From NCBI RefSeq assembly GCF_913064665.1, contig NZ_CAJYBT010000001.1, positions 121,199 through 185,198 of the forward strand: DNA of 64,000 nucleotides, written 5' to 3'. Source of the stretch: an uncultured Thioclava sp. (GTDB lineage Bacteria; Pseudomonadota; Alphaproteobacteria; Rhodobacterales; Rhodobacteraceae). Positions within the stretch are counted from its first letter, which is position 1; the number at the start of each line of letters is the position of its first letter. Shown piece by piece: positions 55,236 through 64,000 of the stretch. Position numbers and translations under genes: made by a program. The notes under the pieces are model-generated. The model searched no databases and had not been told where the DNA came from. It worked only from the letters and a program-made list of their open reading frames with translations.

Positions 55236-56230
55236 CAGTCTTTGCCTTTGATGGTGCCACTTTCAACCAACTGAACCAGCAGTGGCGCAACGATCCGATT
55301 GATCAGGGTCGCACTATCTGAGGGAATTTGAAGCTTTGCGAGCGGTCTGTCGGACTTGGGCGGCGGATCCAGGAAAAGCGCGTCGCGATTGAAGTAGCGC
55401 TTTGCCACGGCTTGATTTCCCACCTCGTATTCGCTCAAAAGCTTGCGCCGCTGCCGGGGTGTCATCAACAGCTCGCTTTGTTTCCCGCTATTGCCCAGAT
55501 GGGTTCGATCCACAGCTTCGAACGCCCGACGCAGAAGATCGCGCTCAGGTGGCTCAAATTGATCCAGCGGCATATGGCGCACAAACTCGACCATTTCTGC
55601 GGACATGGACGAGTTCACATGCGGAGGATCACTGAATCCCTGAAGGTCAGTAAGCCCGATTTGACGGCAGAAGTTCACGACCGGGCCACCGGGCATCTGA
55701 TCTTTCTCAAAGACACTCAACAGGATGTTTTCGGCACCAAACATGTTCTCTAGCATGCGGACATAGCGGTCGTAATGAATCCAGTGAAACGCCTCGCGCT
55801 GGGCCATAAATTCATCAAAGCTGCAGTGGCTTAGCGCCTTATTCCACTGCCATTTGATATTCTGGAAATACCAGCTTTCAAGCCACAGATCTTGCCTGCG
55901 CATCGAAAACAAAATCTTGACGTCGCAATGGTCTTTGAAGCCTTCAAGCGCGCTCAGATCATCGCGAATGCTGATATCCTCATCGCTCAGGACAATGGAT
56001 TTGATCGGGTCTTTTCGCTCATCCGCGACCCGCGAAAGGTCTGCAGCGACTTCATCAGACTTCAATTTACCCGCAAAAATCTTGTTAATTAGGCGCTGAT
56101 GTCGCGCGACGCGCAGAGGGTACAAAATGCCGTGAGCCTCGAGACGGTCCAAATTTTCATGCATGAATTGTTGGATTGACGTCGTTGCGGTGCGGTGGCT
56201 TCCAATATGGAGAAAAAGCTTTCTACGCAT
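55235..56230 (-). CDS. Sulfotransferase-like protein
   Basis: A 331-residue cytoplasmic protein. The N-terminal block RKLFLHIGSHRTATTSIQ is a 5'-phosphosulfate-binding-like loop, where GSHRTATTS replaces the usual P-loop-like GxGxT/S pattern, and SIVLSDEDIS lies where the 3'-phosphate site is expected. CDVKILFSMRRQDLWLESWY recalls the R-x7-S region of sulfotransferases. It is upstream of the GlfT2-like gene on the same strand, its stop overlapping the GlfT2 ATG, so sulfation of a galactofuranose-containing polymer is an attractive inference. Donor PAPS is assumed, not shown. Confidence 0.7.
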   Translation of the reverse strand: MRRKLFLHIGSHRTATTSIQQFMHENLDRLEAHGILYPLRVARHQRLINKIFAGKLKSDEVAADLSRVADERKDPIKSIVLSDEDISIRDDLSALEGFKDHCDVKILFSMRRQDLWLESWYFQNIKWQWNKALSHCSFDEFMAQREAFHWIHYDRYVRMLENMFGAENILLSVFEKDQMPGGPVVNFCRQIGLTDLQGFSDPPHVNSSMSAEMVEFVRHMPLDQFEPPERDLLRRAFEAVDRTHLGNSGKQSELLMTPRQRRKLLSEYEVGNQAVAKRYFNRDALFLDPPPKSDRPLAKLQIPSDSATLINRIVAPLLVQLVESGTIKGKD

Positions 56231-56397
56231 AGGTCTTTCTTACTTTTGAAGAGTCATAATGGGGAGCCGAAATGTCGGAAGTGGTCGCTTTGGATGTGAC
56301 AGCTTTTCGGCATAACTTCAATTCTTAGATCAAATCCGCGTGATGGGCGCGGGCTATGGGCGGCATCTTGCCAAATCAGAAAACCTTGCGCGCTTGG

Positions 56398-57792
56398 CTA
56401 GCCAAGCAGTTCTCTCACCTTTCCAAGATAGCGCGAAACAAGCGTCTGCGCGGTCTCAGACCGATCAGCTTCGGCGTAGCAGCGAAATTCGGGGGCATTT
56501 CCTGACGGACGCAGATGCACGACGCTCCCCCCCTCAAAGCGCACGCGCAGACCGTCCGTCAAATCCAAGTCGGTCTGGGCGGCTTCCTCGGCGAAAAAGG
56601 CTTGGCGTGCGGACGTGTCTTGCGCGAGTTGGACAAGGAAAGTTTGCGCGGTCGCGCTGGCAATCCCGGCGATGCGGTCTGCAGCGGTGAAGCGTGGGGG
56701 AAGGGCTGCGACAATATCTGCCAAAGGCTGCCCGGCCGCGCGCGCCGTCACAAGCGGTGCGAGTATGGGCAGCAGGCAATCGCGCGTCATCAGGGGGGCG
56801 AGCGTCCCGGCGGGGCCTGCGGCTTCAAACCCCAGCAGGAAACCGCCATTGGCCTCGTATCCGACCACACGGGCGTTCGGGGTCTGGGCCCGCACTTGCT
56901 CCATCGCCTCGATGACAAAGGGCGAGCCGATCTTAGTAAGATGGATCGCTTCGAATTCAGGCATCTCGAAGATCATACTGTTCGAGGAGACCGGCGTGCA
57001 GATCACCTGCGCGCTAAGGCTGCGGGCCGTCAGCGCACCAAGCACATCCCCCACAACGATGCGGCCCGTCGCATCGGCCACCATCGGGCGATCCGCATCG
57101 CCATCGGTCGAGATGATCGCATCAAGCCCGTGTTCGCGACACCACCCCGACAGCATCGTGCGGGTTTGCGTATCAAGCGCTTCGGTATCGACGGGAATAA
57201 AAGTGTCGGAACGCCCCAGAGGAATCGCGGTGCCGCCCAACCCCTCAATCGCTGCAACCATCAGGTCGCGCGCAACTGAGCTGTGCTGATAGATCCCAAT
57301 ACGCATCCCCCGCAGCGCCTCGGGGCCATAGGCAGAGACGTAGCGCGCCAGATAGTCCGTTGCCGCCGTCGCGTCCTCGCGTTGGAAACCCGCGCTCACA
57401 TTTGCGGGATTGCGCCCGAGATGAGCGTTGATCGCGCGCTCATCTTCCTTGGAAATCTCGCCCGTGGGCACATAGAACTTTAGCCCGTTGCGATCGGCAG
57501 GAATATGGCTGCCCGTCACCATGATTGCGGCGTGATCTTGTGCCATCGCCGAAAGCGCCAGCGCCGGGGTCGGCAAAGCCCCGCAATCAATGACGCTCAT
57601 GCCATCGTCACGCAGGGCCGTGCGCACCGCTTGGGCGATGGCGGGCGAGGATGGGCGCAGATCGCGCCCCAAATGCACCGCGCCACCCGTTGGACAAGCC
57701 GCAAGAAATGCGCGGGTATAATCCCCGACAAGTGTGGGCGTCAGTTCGACAACAAGACCACGCAGGCCGCTGGTTCCGAATTTGGGCGCCAT
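56398..57792 (-). CDS. Phosphomannomutase / phosphoglucomutase
   Basis: Interconverts mannose-6-phosphate and mannose-1-phosphate (or the glucose phosphates). The 464-residue alpha-D-phosphohexomutase begins MAPKFGTSGLRGLV. The catalytic phosphoserine lies in MVTGSHIPADRNGLKFY, the Mg-binding loop is STDGDADRP, and the sugar-selecting loop reads GYEANGGFLLG. The GEANGG-type loop with tyrosine suits dual or mannose use. The ATG at 57792 is preferred over 57804. It lies 47 bases after the mannose-1-phosphate guanylyltransferase gene on the same strand, giving GDP-mannose from fructose-6-phosphate. Confidence 0.9.
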   Translation of the reverse strand: MAPKFGTSGLRGLVVELTPTLVGDYTRAFLAACPTGGAVHLGRDLRPSSPAIAQAVRTALRDDGMSVIDCGALPTPALALSAMAQDHAAIMVTGSHIPADRNGLKFYVPTGEISKEDERAINAHLGRNPANVSAGFQREDATAATDYLARYVSAYGPEALRGMRIGIYQHSSVARDLMVAAIEGLGGTAIPLGRSDTFIPVDTEALDTQTRTMLSGWCREHGLDAIISTDGDADRPMVADATGRIVVGDVLGALTARSLSAQVICTPVSSNSMIFEMPEFEAIHLTKIGSPFVIEAMEQVRAQTPNARVVGYEANGGFLLGFEAAGPAGTLAPLMTRDCLLPILAPLVTARAAGQPLADIVAALPPRFTAADRIAGIASATAQTFLVQLAQDTSARQAFFAEEAAQTDLDLTDGLRVRFEGGSVVHLRPSGNAPEFRCYAEADRSETAQTLVSRYLGKVRELLG

Positions 57793-57839
57793 GAGTTCCT
57801 CCACTCGGCTGCGTGTGAGCCACGTCTGCTCGGCAAGCC

Positions 57840-59261
57840 TCAGTTGCGCGCGTAAACGTCTTCGTAGCGAATGATGTCATCCTCGCCCAAATAGGACCCG
57901 GTTTGCACTTCGATCAGGACCATTGGCACTTTGCCTGGGTTTTCCATGCGATGAACGGCACCAAGAGGAATATAGACCGACTGGTTCTCGCTCACGAGCC
58001 GCACGACGTCATCTGTCGTCACCTTGGCAGTCCCTTCGACCACGATCCAATGTTCAGAGCGGTGGTGATGAGACTGCAACGACAGCGCGCCGCCGGGCTT
58101 AACCACGATCCGTTTGACCTGAAAACGATTGCCAATCACGAGACTTTCAAACCAACCCCAAGGGCGATGGTCTTTTGGGAAATTCGTGGCTTGATGGGCA
58201 TGCTTTTCCTTCAGCGCCGCGACCGCCAGCTTAACATCCTGCGCGCGCGTGCTGTCTGCGATAAGCACGGCATCCGGCATCGCGATCGCAATGATATTTT
58301 TCAGGCCGATTCCGACCACTTCCATCCCCGCATCCTCTGAGCGCAACAAGGTATCGTCGCAATCCAAAGCGGTCGCGTGCTCGGAGGTGACGACGCCGCG
58401 CGCATCTGGATGGCTTTCACGCCAGACCGCGTCCCATCCTCCAAGGTCACTCCAGCCAGCGGCAAAGGGCACGACCGACAGGTTATCGGCCTTTTCCATC
58501 ACCGCGTAATCAATCGAAATATCCGCAGCTTTGGCCCAAGGGTCTGGCGCCAAGCGCAAAAACCCCAAATCCGGCGCGCCTTGATCGACGGCTGCCTGCA
58601 CGGGCGCGATCAATTCGGGCGCATGGGCGCGAAACGCGGCCAAGATCGTCTTGACCGAGAACAGGAAAATCCCGGCGTTCCAAAGATATTTTCCCGCTGC
58701 CACCATCTCTTGGGCGCGCTCTGCATTTGGTTTCTCGACAAAGCGGCGCAGAGCCAAAGGTTGCGCCGCAAAATCCCGCGGATCCTCAGCCAGTTCAAGA
58801 TACCCATAGCCGGTTTCGGCATGGGTTGGTTTGATCCCGAAGGTCACCAACTGCCCGGCGCGCGCTGCCTCTGCCCCGGCAAGGGTGGCCGCGCGAAACG
58901 CCTTGGTATCGGGAACAACGTGATCGGAGGGCGCGACAAGCATCAAACCCTCGGGGTCGCCTTTCTCCAGCCAAAGCGCTGCCGCGAGAATGGCAGGTGC
59001 CGTGTTGCGCCCCTCTGGCTCAATCAGGATCGCCCCGGGATCAACGCCAATCTCTGTCAATTGCTCAGCGACGATAAAGCGGAAATCCGAATTCGTCAGC
59101 ACCAAGGGCGGCGCAAAATTGTCATCGCAAAGCCGCAAGGCCGACGCTTGAAAAAGCGTATTCTCGCCAACGAGGGGAACGAATTGTTTGGGATATGATT
59201 TGCGCGACAATGGCCAAAGACGCGTGCCAGATCCACCGCATAAAATGACAGGAGTGATCAA
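57840..59261 (-). CDS. manC: Mannose-1-phosphate guanylyltransferase / mannose-6-phosphate isomerase
   Basis: Bifunctional 473-residue enzyme making GDP-mannose from mannose-1-phosphate and GTP. It opens with the nucleotidyl-transfer motif PVILCGGSGTRLWPLSRKSY and PKQF, followed by FVEKPN. The C-terminal cupin domain (RPWGWFESLVIGNRFQVKRI, SLQSHHHRSEHWIVVEGTA) carries the isomerase activity. It is transcribed with the phosphohexomutase gene. Its product feeds gmd and fcl, which run in the opposite direction across a 358-bp promoter region. Confidence 0.94.
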   Translation of the reverse strand: MITPVILCGGSGTRLWPLSRKSYPKQFVPLVGENTLFQASALRLCDDNFAPPLVLTNSDFRFIVAEQLTEIGVDPGAILIEPEGRNTAPAILAAALWLEKGDPEGLMLVAPSDHVVPDTKAFRAATLAGAEAARAGQLVTFGIKPTHAETGYGYLELAEDPRDFAAQPLALRRFVEKPNAERAQEMVAAGKYLWNAGIFLFSVKTILAAFRAHAPELIAPVQAAVDQGAPDLGFLRLAPDPWAKAADISIDYAVMEKADNLSVVPFAAGWSDLGGWDAVWRESHPDARGVVTSEHATALDCDDTLLRSEDAGMEVVGIGLKNIIAIAMPDAVLIADSTRAQDVKLAVAALKEKHAHQATNFPKDHRPWGWFESLVIGNRFQVKRIVVKPGGALSLQSHHHRSEHWIVVEGTAKVTTDDVVRLVSENQSVYIPLGAVHRMENPGKVPMVLIEVQTGSYLGEDDIIRYEDVYARN

Positions 59262-59619
59262 TGGTCGGCCTTTCTGTTAGGTCTGCCGCCTTTGATATCT
59301 TATCAGATTGCCAGGGATTTCAAGTTTTATTCCGCTGCGCCAATCTGTGCGGGGGGCCATAGGTAGACAGTTTGATGATGGGATTGGGCGCATACAGCCC
59401 GGTTTTTACGTCCAGAGGGCCCAGAATACGGGCTAGAAGCTAAAATACGCCCGCATTTCAGCCGTGTGCAGACTCTTCTCAGATAAAAATGCGTAAATTT
59501 CTGATAGGGTGAGGGCAGTTATGTCTTTCTCCAAAGCGAACATTCGAACCGCAGGAGATCACCAAGGCTTGCGGACCTCACTCCGCAGACGCGACGCAAA
59601 ACAGACGAGGGATTGGTAA
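59262..59619. other. manC/gmd divergent promoter region
   Basis: The 358 bases separate the manC-phosphohexomutase and gmd-fcl operons. I see no small gene. The last 17 bases before gmd contain the 16-base leader (59603-59618) shared exactly with ugd. Promoter elements are presumably present for both directions but none stands out. Confidence 0.5.
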
Positions 59620-60738
59620 ATGGTAAAAAAAGCACTGATTACGGGCGTCACGGGGCAAGACGGCTCGTATCTCGCCGAACTGCTATTGGAAAAGGGCTAT
59701 GAGGTGCATGGCATCAAACGCCGCGCTTCGCTGTTCAATACGCAACGCATTGACCACATCTACGAAGATCCGCATTCGCGTCACACAAGCCTGAAGCTGC
59801 ATTACGGCGACCTCAGCGACACCTCAAATCTAACACGCATCTTGCGAGAAGTAGAGCCCGACGAGGTGTATAACCTTGGCGCCCAGTCCCATGTCGCGGT
59901 CAGTTTTGAAGCGCCGGAATACACCGCCGATGTCGACGCGCTTGGCACGCTGCGTATGCTTGAAGCGATCCGGTTTCTGGGTTTGGAGCAGAAAACCCGT
60001 TTCTACCAGGCCTCGACCTCGGAACTCTACGGTTTGGTGCGCGAAATCCCACAGACCGAAACCACGCCGTTTCACCCGCGCTCGCCCTACGCGGTTGCCA
60101 AGATGTATGCCTTTTGGATCGCGGTAAACTATCGCGAAGCTTACGGGATGTATGCTTGCAACGGGATTTTGTTCAACCACGAGTCGCCGCGCCGAGGCGA
60201 GACCTTTGTGACGCGCAAGATCACACGCGGCTTGTCCAATATCGCGCAAGGGCTCGAACCCTGTCTGTACATGGGCAATATCGACAGCCTGCGCGACTGG
60301 GGCCATGCCAAAGACTATGTGCGCATGCAGTGGATGATGCTGCAGCAAGATGAGCCGGAAGATTTTGTCATCGCGACGGGCAAGCAATATTCGGTGCGCG
60401 AATTCATTCAGTGGAGCGCGGCAGAATTGGGCCTCACGCTGGAATTTTCGGGCACTGGCGTGGATGAGATCGCAACCGTTTCCCATATTGAGGGCGACAA
60501 GGCCTCGGCGTTGAAGGTGGGGGATGTGATCATTCGGATCGACCCGCGTTATTTCCGGCCCGCCGAAGTAGAGACGCTGCTGGGAAATCCCGCCAAGGCG
60601 AAACAGAAACTCGGCTGGGAGCCAGAGATCACCGCGCAAGAGATGTGCGCCGAGATGGTGGCCGAAGATTTCAAAACCGCGCGGCGCTACGCTTTGCTCA
60701 AGGCGCATGGGCTGGAGCTGCCGGTCAGTCTGGAATGA
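59620..60738 (+). CDS. gmd: GDP-mannose 4,6-dehydratase
   Basis: Converts GDP-mannose to GDP-4-keto-6-deoxymannose. The 372-residue extended SDR enzyme has the cofactor motif [38 protein letters not shown], the SDR tyrosine/lysine in [12 protein letters not shown], and [23 protein letters not shown] in the shared leader is the ribosome site. It is followed after 76 bases by fcl, which finishes GDP-L-fucose synthesis. Confidence 0.96.
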   Translation: MVKKALITGVTGQDGSYLAELLLEKGYEVHGIKRRASLFNTQRIDHIYEDPHSRHTSLKLHYGDLSDTSNLTRILREVEPDEVYNLGAQSHVAVSFEAPEYTADVDALGTLRMLEAIRFLGLEQKTRFYQASTSELYGLVREIPQTETTPFHPRSPYAVAKMYAFWIAVNYREAYGMYACNGILFNHESPRRGETFVTRKITRGLSNIAQGLEPCLYMGNIDSLRDWGHAKDYVRMQWMMLQQDEPEDFVIATGKQYSVREFIQWSAAELGLTLEFSGTGVDEIATVSHIEGDKASALKVGDVIIRIDPRYFRPAEVETLLGNPAKAKQKLGWEPEITAQEMCAEMVAEDFKTARRYALLKAHGLELPVSLE

Positions 60739-60814
60739 TCGACGCGGGGCAGCCCCGCCCCGTTTCAGGACGAATAGGCGCATATCCCAACTCAAGATAT
60801 TGGAAGGCAGAGCC

Positions 60815-61792
60815 ATGACCAAAATCTATATCGCTGGCCATCGTGGCATGGTGGGAGGCGCCATTTTGCGCCAACTCGAGGCGCGCAAAGCGGCTGGCGA
60901 AGACCTTGATCTGATCACGCGAACCTCATCTGAGTTGGATCTGACCAATCAGGCGGCGGTGCATGATTTCATGCAAAGCGAGACGCCCGATCAAGTTATC
61001 CTCGCCGCAGCAAAGGTCGGCGGGATCGTCGCCAATAACAGCTATCCTGCGCAGTTCATCTACGAAAACCTAATGATCGAATGCAATGTGATCCATCAGG
61101 CCTATGCCGCAGGGGTGCAGCGTTTGCTGCAATTGGGCTCATCTTGCATTTATCCCAAATTGGCCACCCAACCGATGGCAGAAGATGCGTTGCTGACGGG
61201 CACATTGGAGCCCACCAACGAGCCCTATGCGATCGCGAAAATCGCCGGAATCAAGATTTGCGAAAGCTATAATCGGCAATATGGCACCGATTACCGCTCG
61301 GTCATGCCAACCAATCTTTATGGGCCGGGTGACAATTTTCACCCAGAAAACAGCCATGTTCTGCCGGCTCTGATTCAACGGTTTCACAATGCTGCGCGCG
61401 ATGGAACGTCCGAGGTTGTCGTTTGGGGGTCAGGCAAGCCGATGCGGGAATTCCTGCATGTCGATGATATGGCCGAAGCGTCGCTGTTCGTGCTGGGCCT
61501 TGATCGCGCGATCTATCTGCGCGAAACGCAAGAGATGCTGAGCCATATCAACGTCGGTTCAGGCAGCGATGTCACGATCCGTGAACTGGCCGAAACCGTC
61601 GCCAATGTGACCGGCTTTACTGGCAAGATCAGCTTTGACGCCACAAAACCCGATGGCACCCCGCGCAAACTTATGGATGTCTCGCGGCTCGCCCGTCTTG
61701 GCTGGACGGCCAAAATCGGCCTGCAAGAGGGCATCCGCGAGACTTACAAATGGTTCTTGGCTCAAGAGAGACCAAATCTGCGCACGAAGTAA
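60815..61792 (+). CDS. fcl: GDP-L-fucose synthase
   Basis: Epimerase/reductase converting GDP-4-keto-6-deoxymannose to GDP-L-fucose with NADPH. The 325-residue protein starts [18 protein letters not shown], with [26 protein letters not shown], the catalytic YAIAKIAG (YxxxK) and [20 protein letters not shown], all typical of Fcl/WcaG. The ATG at 60815 is chosen; the open frame to 60707 overlaps gmd and carries unrelated residues. A hairpin terminator follows. Confidence 0.96.
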   Translation: MTKIYIAGHRGMVGGAILRQLEARKAAGEDLDLITRTSSELDLTNQAAVHDFMQSETPDQVILAAAKVGGIVANNSYPAQFIYENLMIECNVIHQAYAAGVQRLLQLGSSCIYPKLATQPMAEDALLTGTLEPTNEPYAIAKIAGIKICESYNRQYGTDYRSVMPTNLYGPGDNFHPENSHVLPALIQRFHNAARDGTSEVVVWGSGKPMREFLHVDDMAEASLFVLGLDRAIYLRETQEMLSHINVGSGSDVTIRELAETVANVTGFTGKISFDATKPDGTPRKLMDVSRLARLGWTAKIGLQEGIRETYKWFLAQERPNLRTK

Positions 61793-61811
61793 ATCGACCG
61801 CAGAGATCATA

Positions 61812-61848
61812 AAGGACGCTCACCGATTTTTACCGATGAGCGTCTTTT
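61812..61848. terminator. Bidirectional terminator between fcl and glf
   Basis: The arms GACGCTCACCG and CGATGAGCGTC (one mismatch) enclose an AT loop, with CTTTTA on the plus strand and CTTTAT on the minus strand. It serves the convergent ends of fcl and glf. Confidence 0.85.
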
Positions 61849-61863
61849 AAGCGGTTTGGTATC

Positions 61864-63123
<1,260 letters not shown>

Positions 63124-63135
63124 TCATAACCGCGC

Positions 63136-63750
63136 TCAATCGCCATAAGGTTGTAGAAAGATGCCGTAGCGGAGACCTGCCACTGAACTTTCATCCAGTC
63201 GCGATCGGAGCCGTGTTGGTGTTTGCGCCATTTGGCGTAGGTTGAGCAATCGCTCGCCGCGCAGGGCTTTCATCTCTCGCGAGACGAGGCGGGCGATTGT
63301 GATGGTTCGGGCATGGTCATCCGGGGGCTGGTAGACCAACGCCGAATTCGGGTGTTCGGTGTTGTCGTCAGAAGCCCAAGCCGCGACCCCGAAATTGGCA
63401 AGTCCCAAGTTGTTGAACACGGTTTCATTGAGCCGTTCATCGCGCATGCGCCAGTTGAAACTTTCCACGAATCCGTTTGGCATTGGCGTGCCCGGCGCGA
63501 TGTAGGGCCATTCGATCCGGCGCTCGAAGCACCACCTCAGAAAGTCGTTCGAGGGCAATTCCGTTGCGATGCCGCTGACAATCATTGAGTTTGCCCGGCG
63601 TTCGATCAGGGCCGTCAGTTCACGCGCCACTCGGTGTCCTGAGATCGAGATGTCAGGGGGCGCAGAGAGGCACTTCCGGGCGGCATCATCAACCACGTTG
63701 AGCACCCGGAAACGCTGGCCATTGGCGAACTGATCTTGGTCCATCCTCAA
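63136..63750 (-). pseudogene. IS3-family transposase (OrfB) remnant
   Basis: A 204-codon frame retains the integrase core of an IS3/IS407-type Orf[56 protein letters not shown] and [14 protein letters not shown]. The catalytic strand that should read VSDNGTEL reads VSGIATEL, so the second Asp of the DDE triad is gone. The N-terminal HTH part is missing and the C-terminus runs on into unrelated sequence. It is a dead fragment beside the rRNA operon. Confidence 0.85.
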
Positions 63751-63841
63751 GCTCGGAAGACCTCTAATTGCAAACGGAGAAAAAATCCCGTGGCACCGGC
63801 TACTTTGTTTTGCGTAAGTTTATCGCTCGAACAACCAAAAT

Positions 63842-63867
63842 CGGCGCCCTTATTGGGCGCCGTTTTT
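63842..63867. terminator. Terminator downstream of the 5S rRNA
   Basis: The perfect 8-bp stem CGGCGCCC / GGGCGCCG has loop TTATT. On the minus strand the hairpin is followed by ATTTTGG, on the plus strand by TTTTT. Its position about 50 bases beyond the 5S 3' end makes it the end of the rRNA operon transcript. Confidence 0.85.
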
Positions 63868-63916
63868 GTATTATTTTTGGATTGTTTATAGAGATGATTT
63901 TGATCGCTTCTTACTA

Positions 63917-64000
63917 GGTTTGGCGGTGACCTACTCTCCCACGTCTTAAGACGCAGTACCATTGGCGCGACGGCACTTAACGGCCGAGTTCGGGATGGGA
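63917..64000 (-). rRNA. 5S rRNA, 3' part (continues beyond the window)
   Basis: The plus strand shows the reverse complement of a 5S rRNA 3' half: GGCGGTGACCTACTCTCCCA at 63922-63941, ACGCAGTACCATTGGCGC, and GGCACTTAACGGCCGAGTTC. This is a highly conserved bacterial 5S signature. The gene is on the minus strand and its 5' end lies past base 64000, so 23S and 16S genes are expected further right. Exact 3' end is approximate. Confidence 0.93.

Noticed and set aside
63747..63962. Minus-strand open frame reaching into the 5S region
   Set aside because: It overlaps the 5S rRNA 3' end and its terminator and has no protein-like character.

Overview
The window looks like a chromosomal segment of a Rhodobacterales alphaproteobacterium (Rhodobacteraceae/Roseobacter type). 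This rests on GC-rich sequence, the ethylmalonyl-CoA pathway pair ecm/ccr, a ChvG/ChvI–HprK–RapZ–EIIA–HPr block next to ATP-dependent pckA, DUF6473 and TIGR02186 proteins, and a short alphaproteobacterial HprK. No genus can be named from the sequence alone.

Layout. 1-5.2 kb: a BMP-family nucleoside ABC importer (binding protein cut by the window edge, double-domain ATPase, two permeases) joined by overlap to a purine nucleoside phosphorylase. 5.3-9.3 kb: a TauE/SafE exporter with a TIGR02186 partner, an SDR oxidoreductase and a RecD-like helicase. 9.5-13.1 kb: divergent ethylmalonyl-CoA mutase and crotonyl-CoA carboxylase/reductase. 13.2-18.7 kb: an envelope-stress style block (histidine kinase, OmpR-type regulator, divergent DegP/Q protease), a GT39 membrane glycosyltransferase and a glycine-zipper lipoprotein. 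18.8-25.3 kb: a complete cytochrome bd locus cydDC-cydAB-cydX with an FNR-like box. 25.5-29.2 kb: etfBA, a DUF6473 protein and 3-hydroxybutyryl-CoA dehydrogenase. 29.2-36.5 kb: acyltransferase, HPr, EIIA(Man), RapZ, HprK, ChvG and ChvI on the minus strand, divergent from pckA. 36.9-43.7 kb: two small secreted unknown proteins, a cardiolipin-synthase-like phospholipase D, RNase R and an opine/alanine-dehydrogenase-like enzyme.

44.3-49.7 kb is the most unusual stretch. It starts at a tRNA-Thr(CGU) gene, and the last 15 bases of that tRNA, including CCA, recur exactly about 5.4 kb downstream, the geometry of an integrated element. Between the repeats lie a LAB_N-type small membrane protein, a methyltransferase, a DPM/ArnC-like polyprenyl-phosphate glycosyltransferase, a GT39 glycosyltransferase broken by one missing G, and nested decayed IS110 and IS6 remnants. 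This reads as a relic surface-glycan modification island without an integrase.

50-63 kb is a surface-polysaccharide locus: ugd, a galactofuranosyltransferase (GlfT2-like), a sulfotransferase-like gene, phosphomannomutase, mannose-1-phosphate guanylyltransferase, gmd, fcl and glf. Together these supply UDP-glucuronate, GDP-mannose, GDP-fucose and UDP-galactofuranose and may sulfate the product. A three-gene phage/GTA-like fibre or spike module (DUF2793) sits inside it. The window ends with a dead IS3-family fragment, a terminator and the 3' part of a 5S rRNA on the minus strand, so an rRNA operon continues beyond base 64000.
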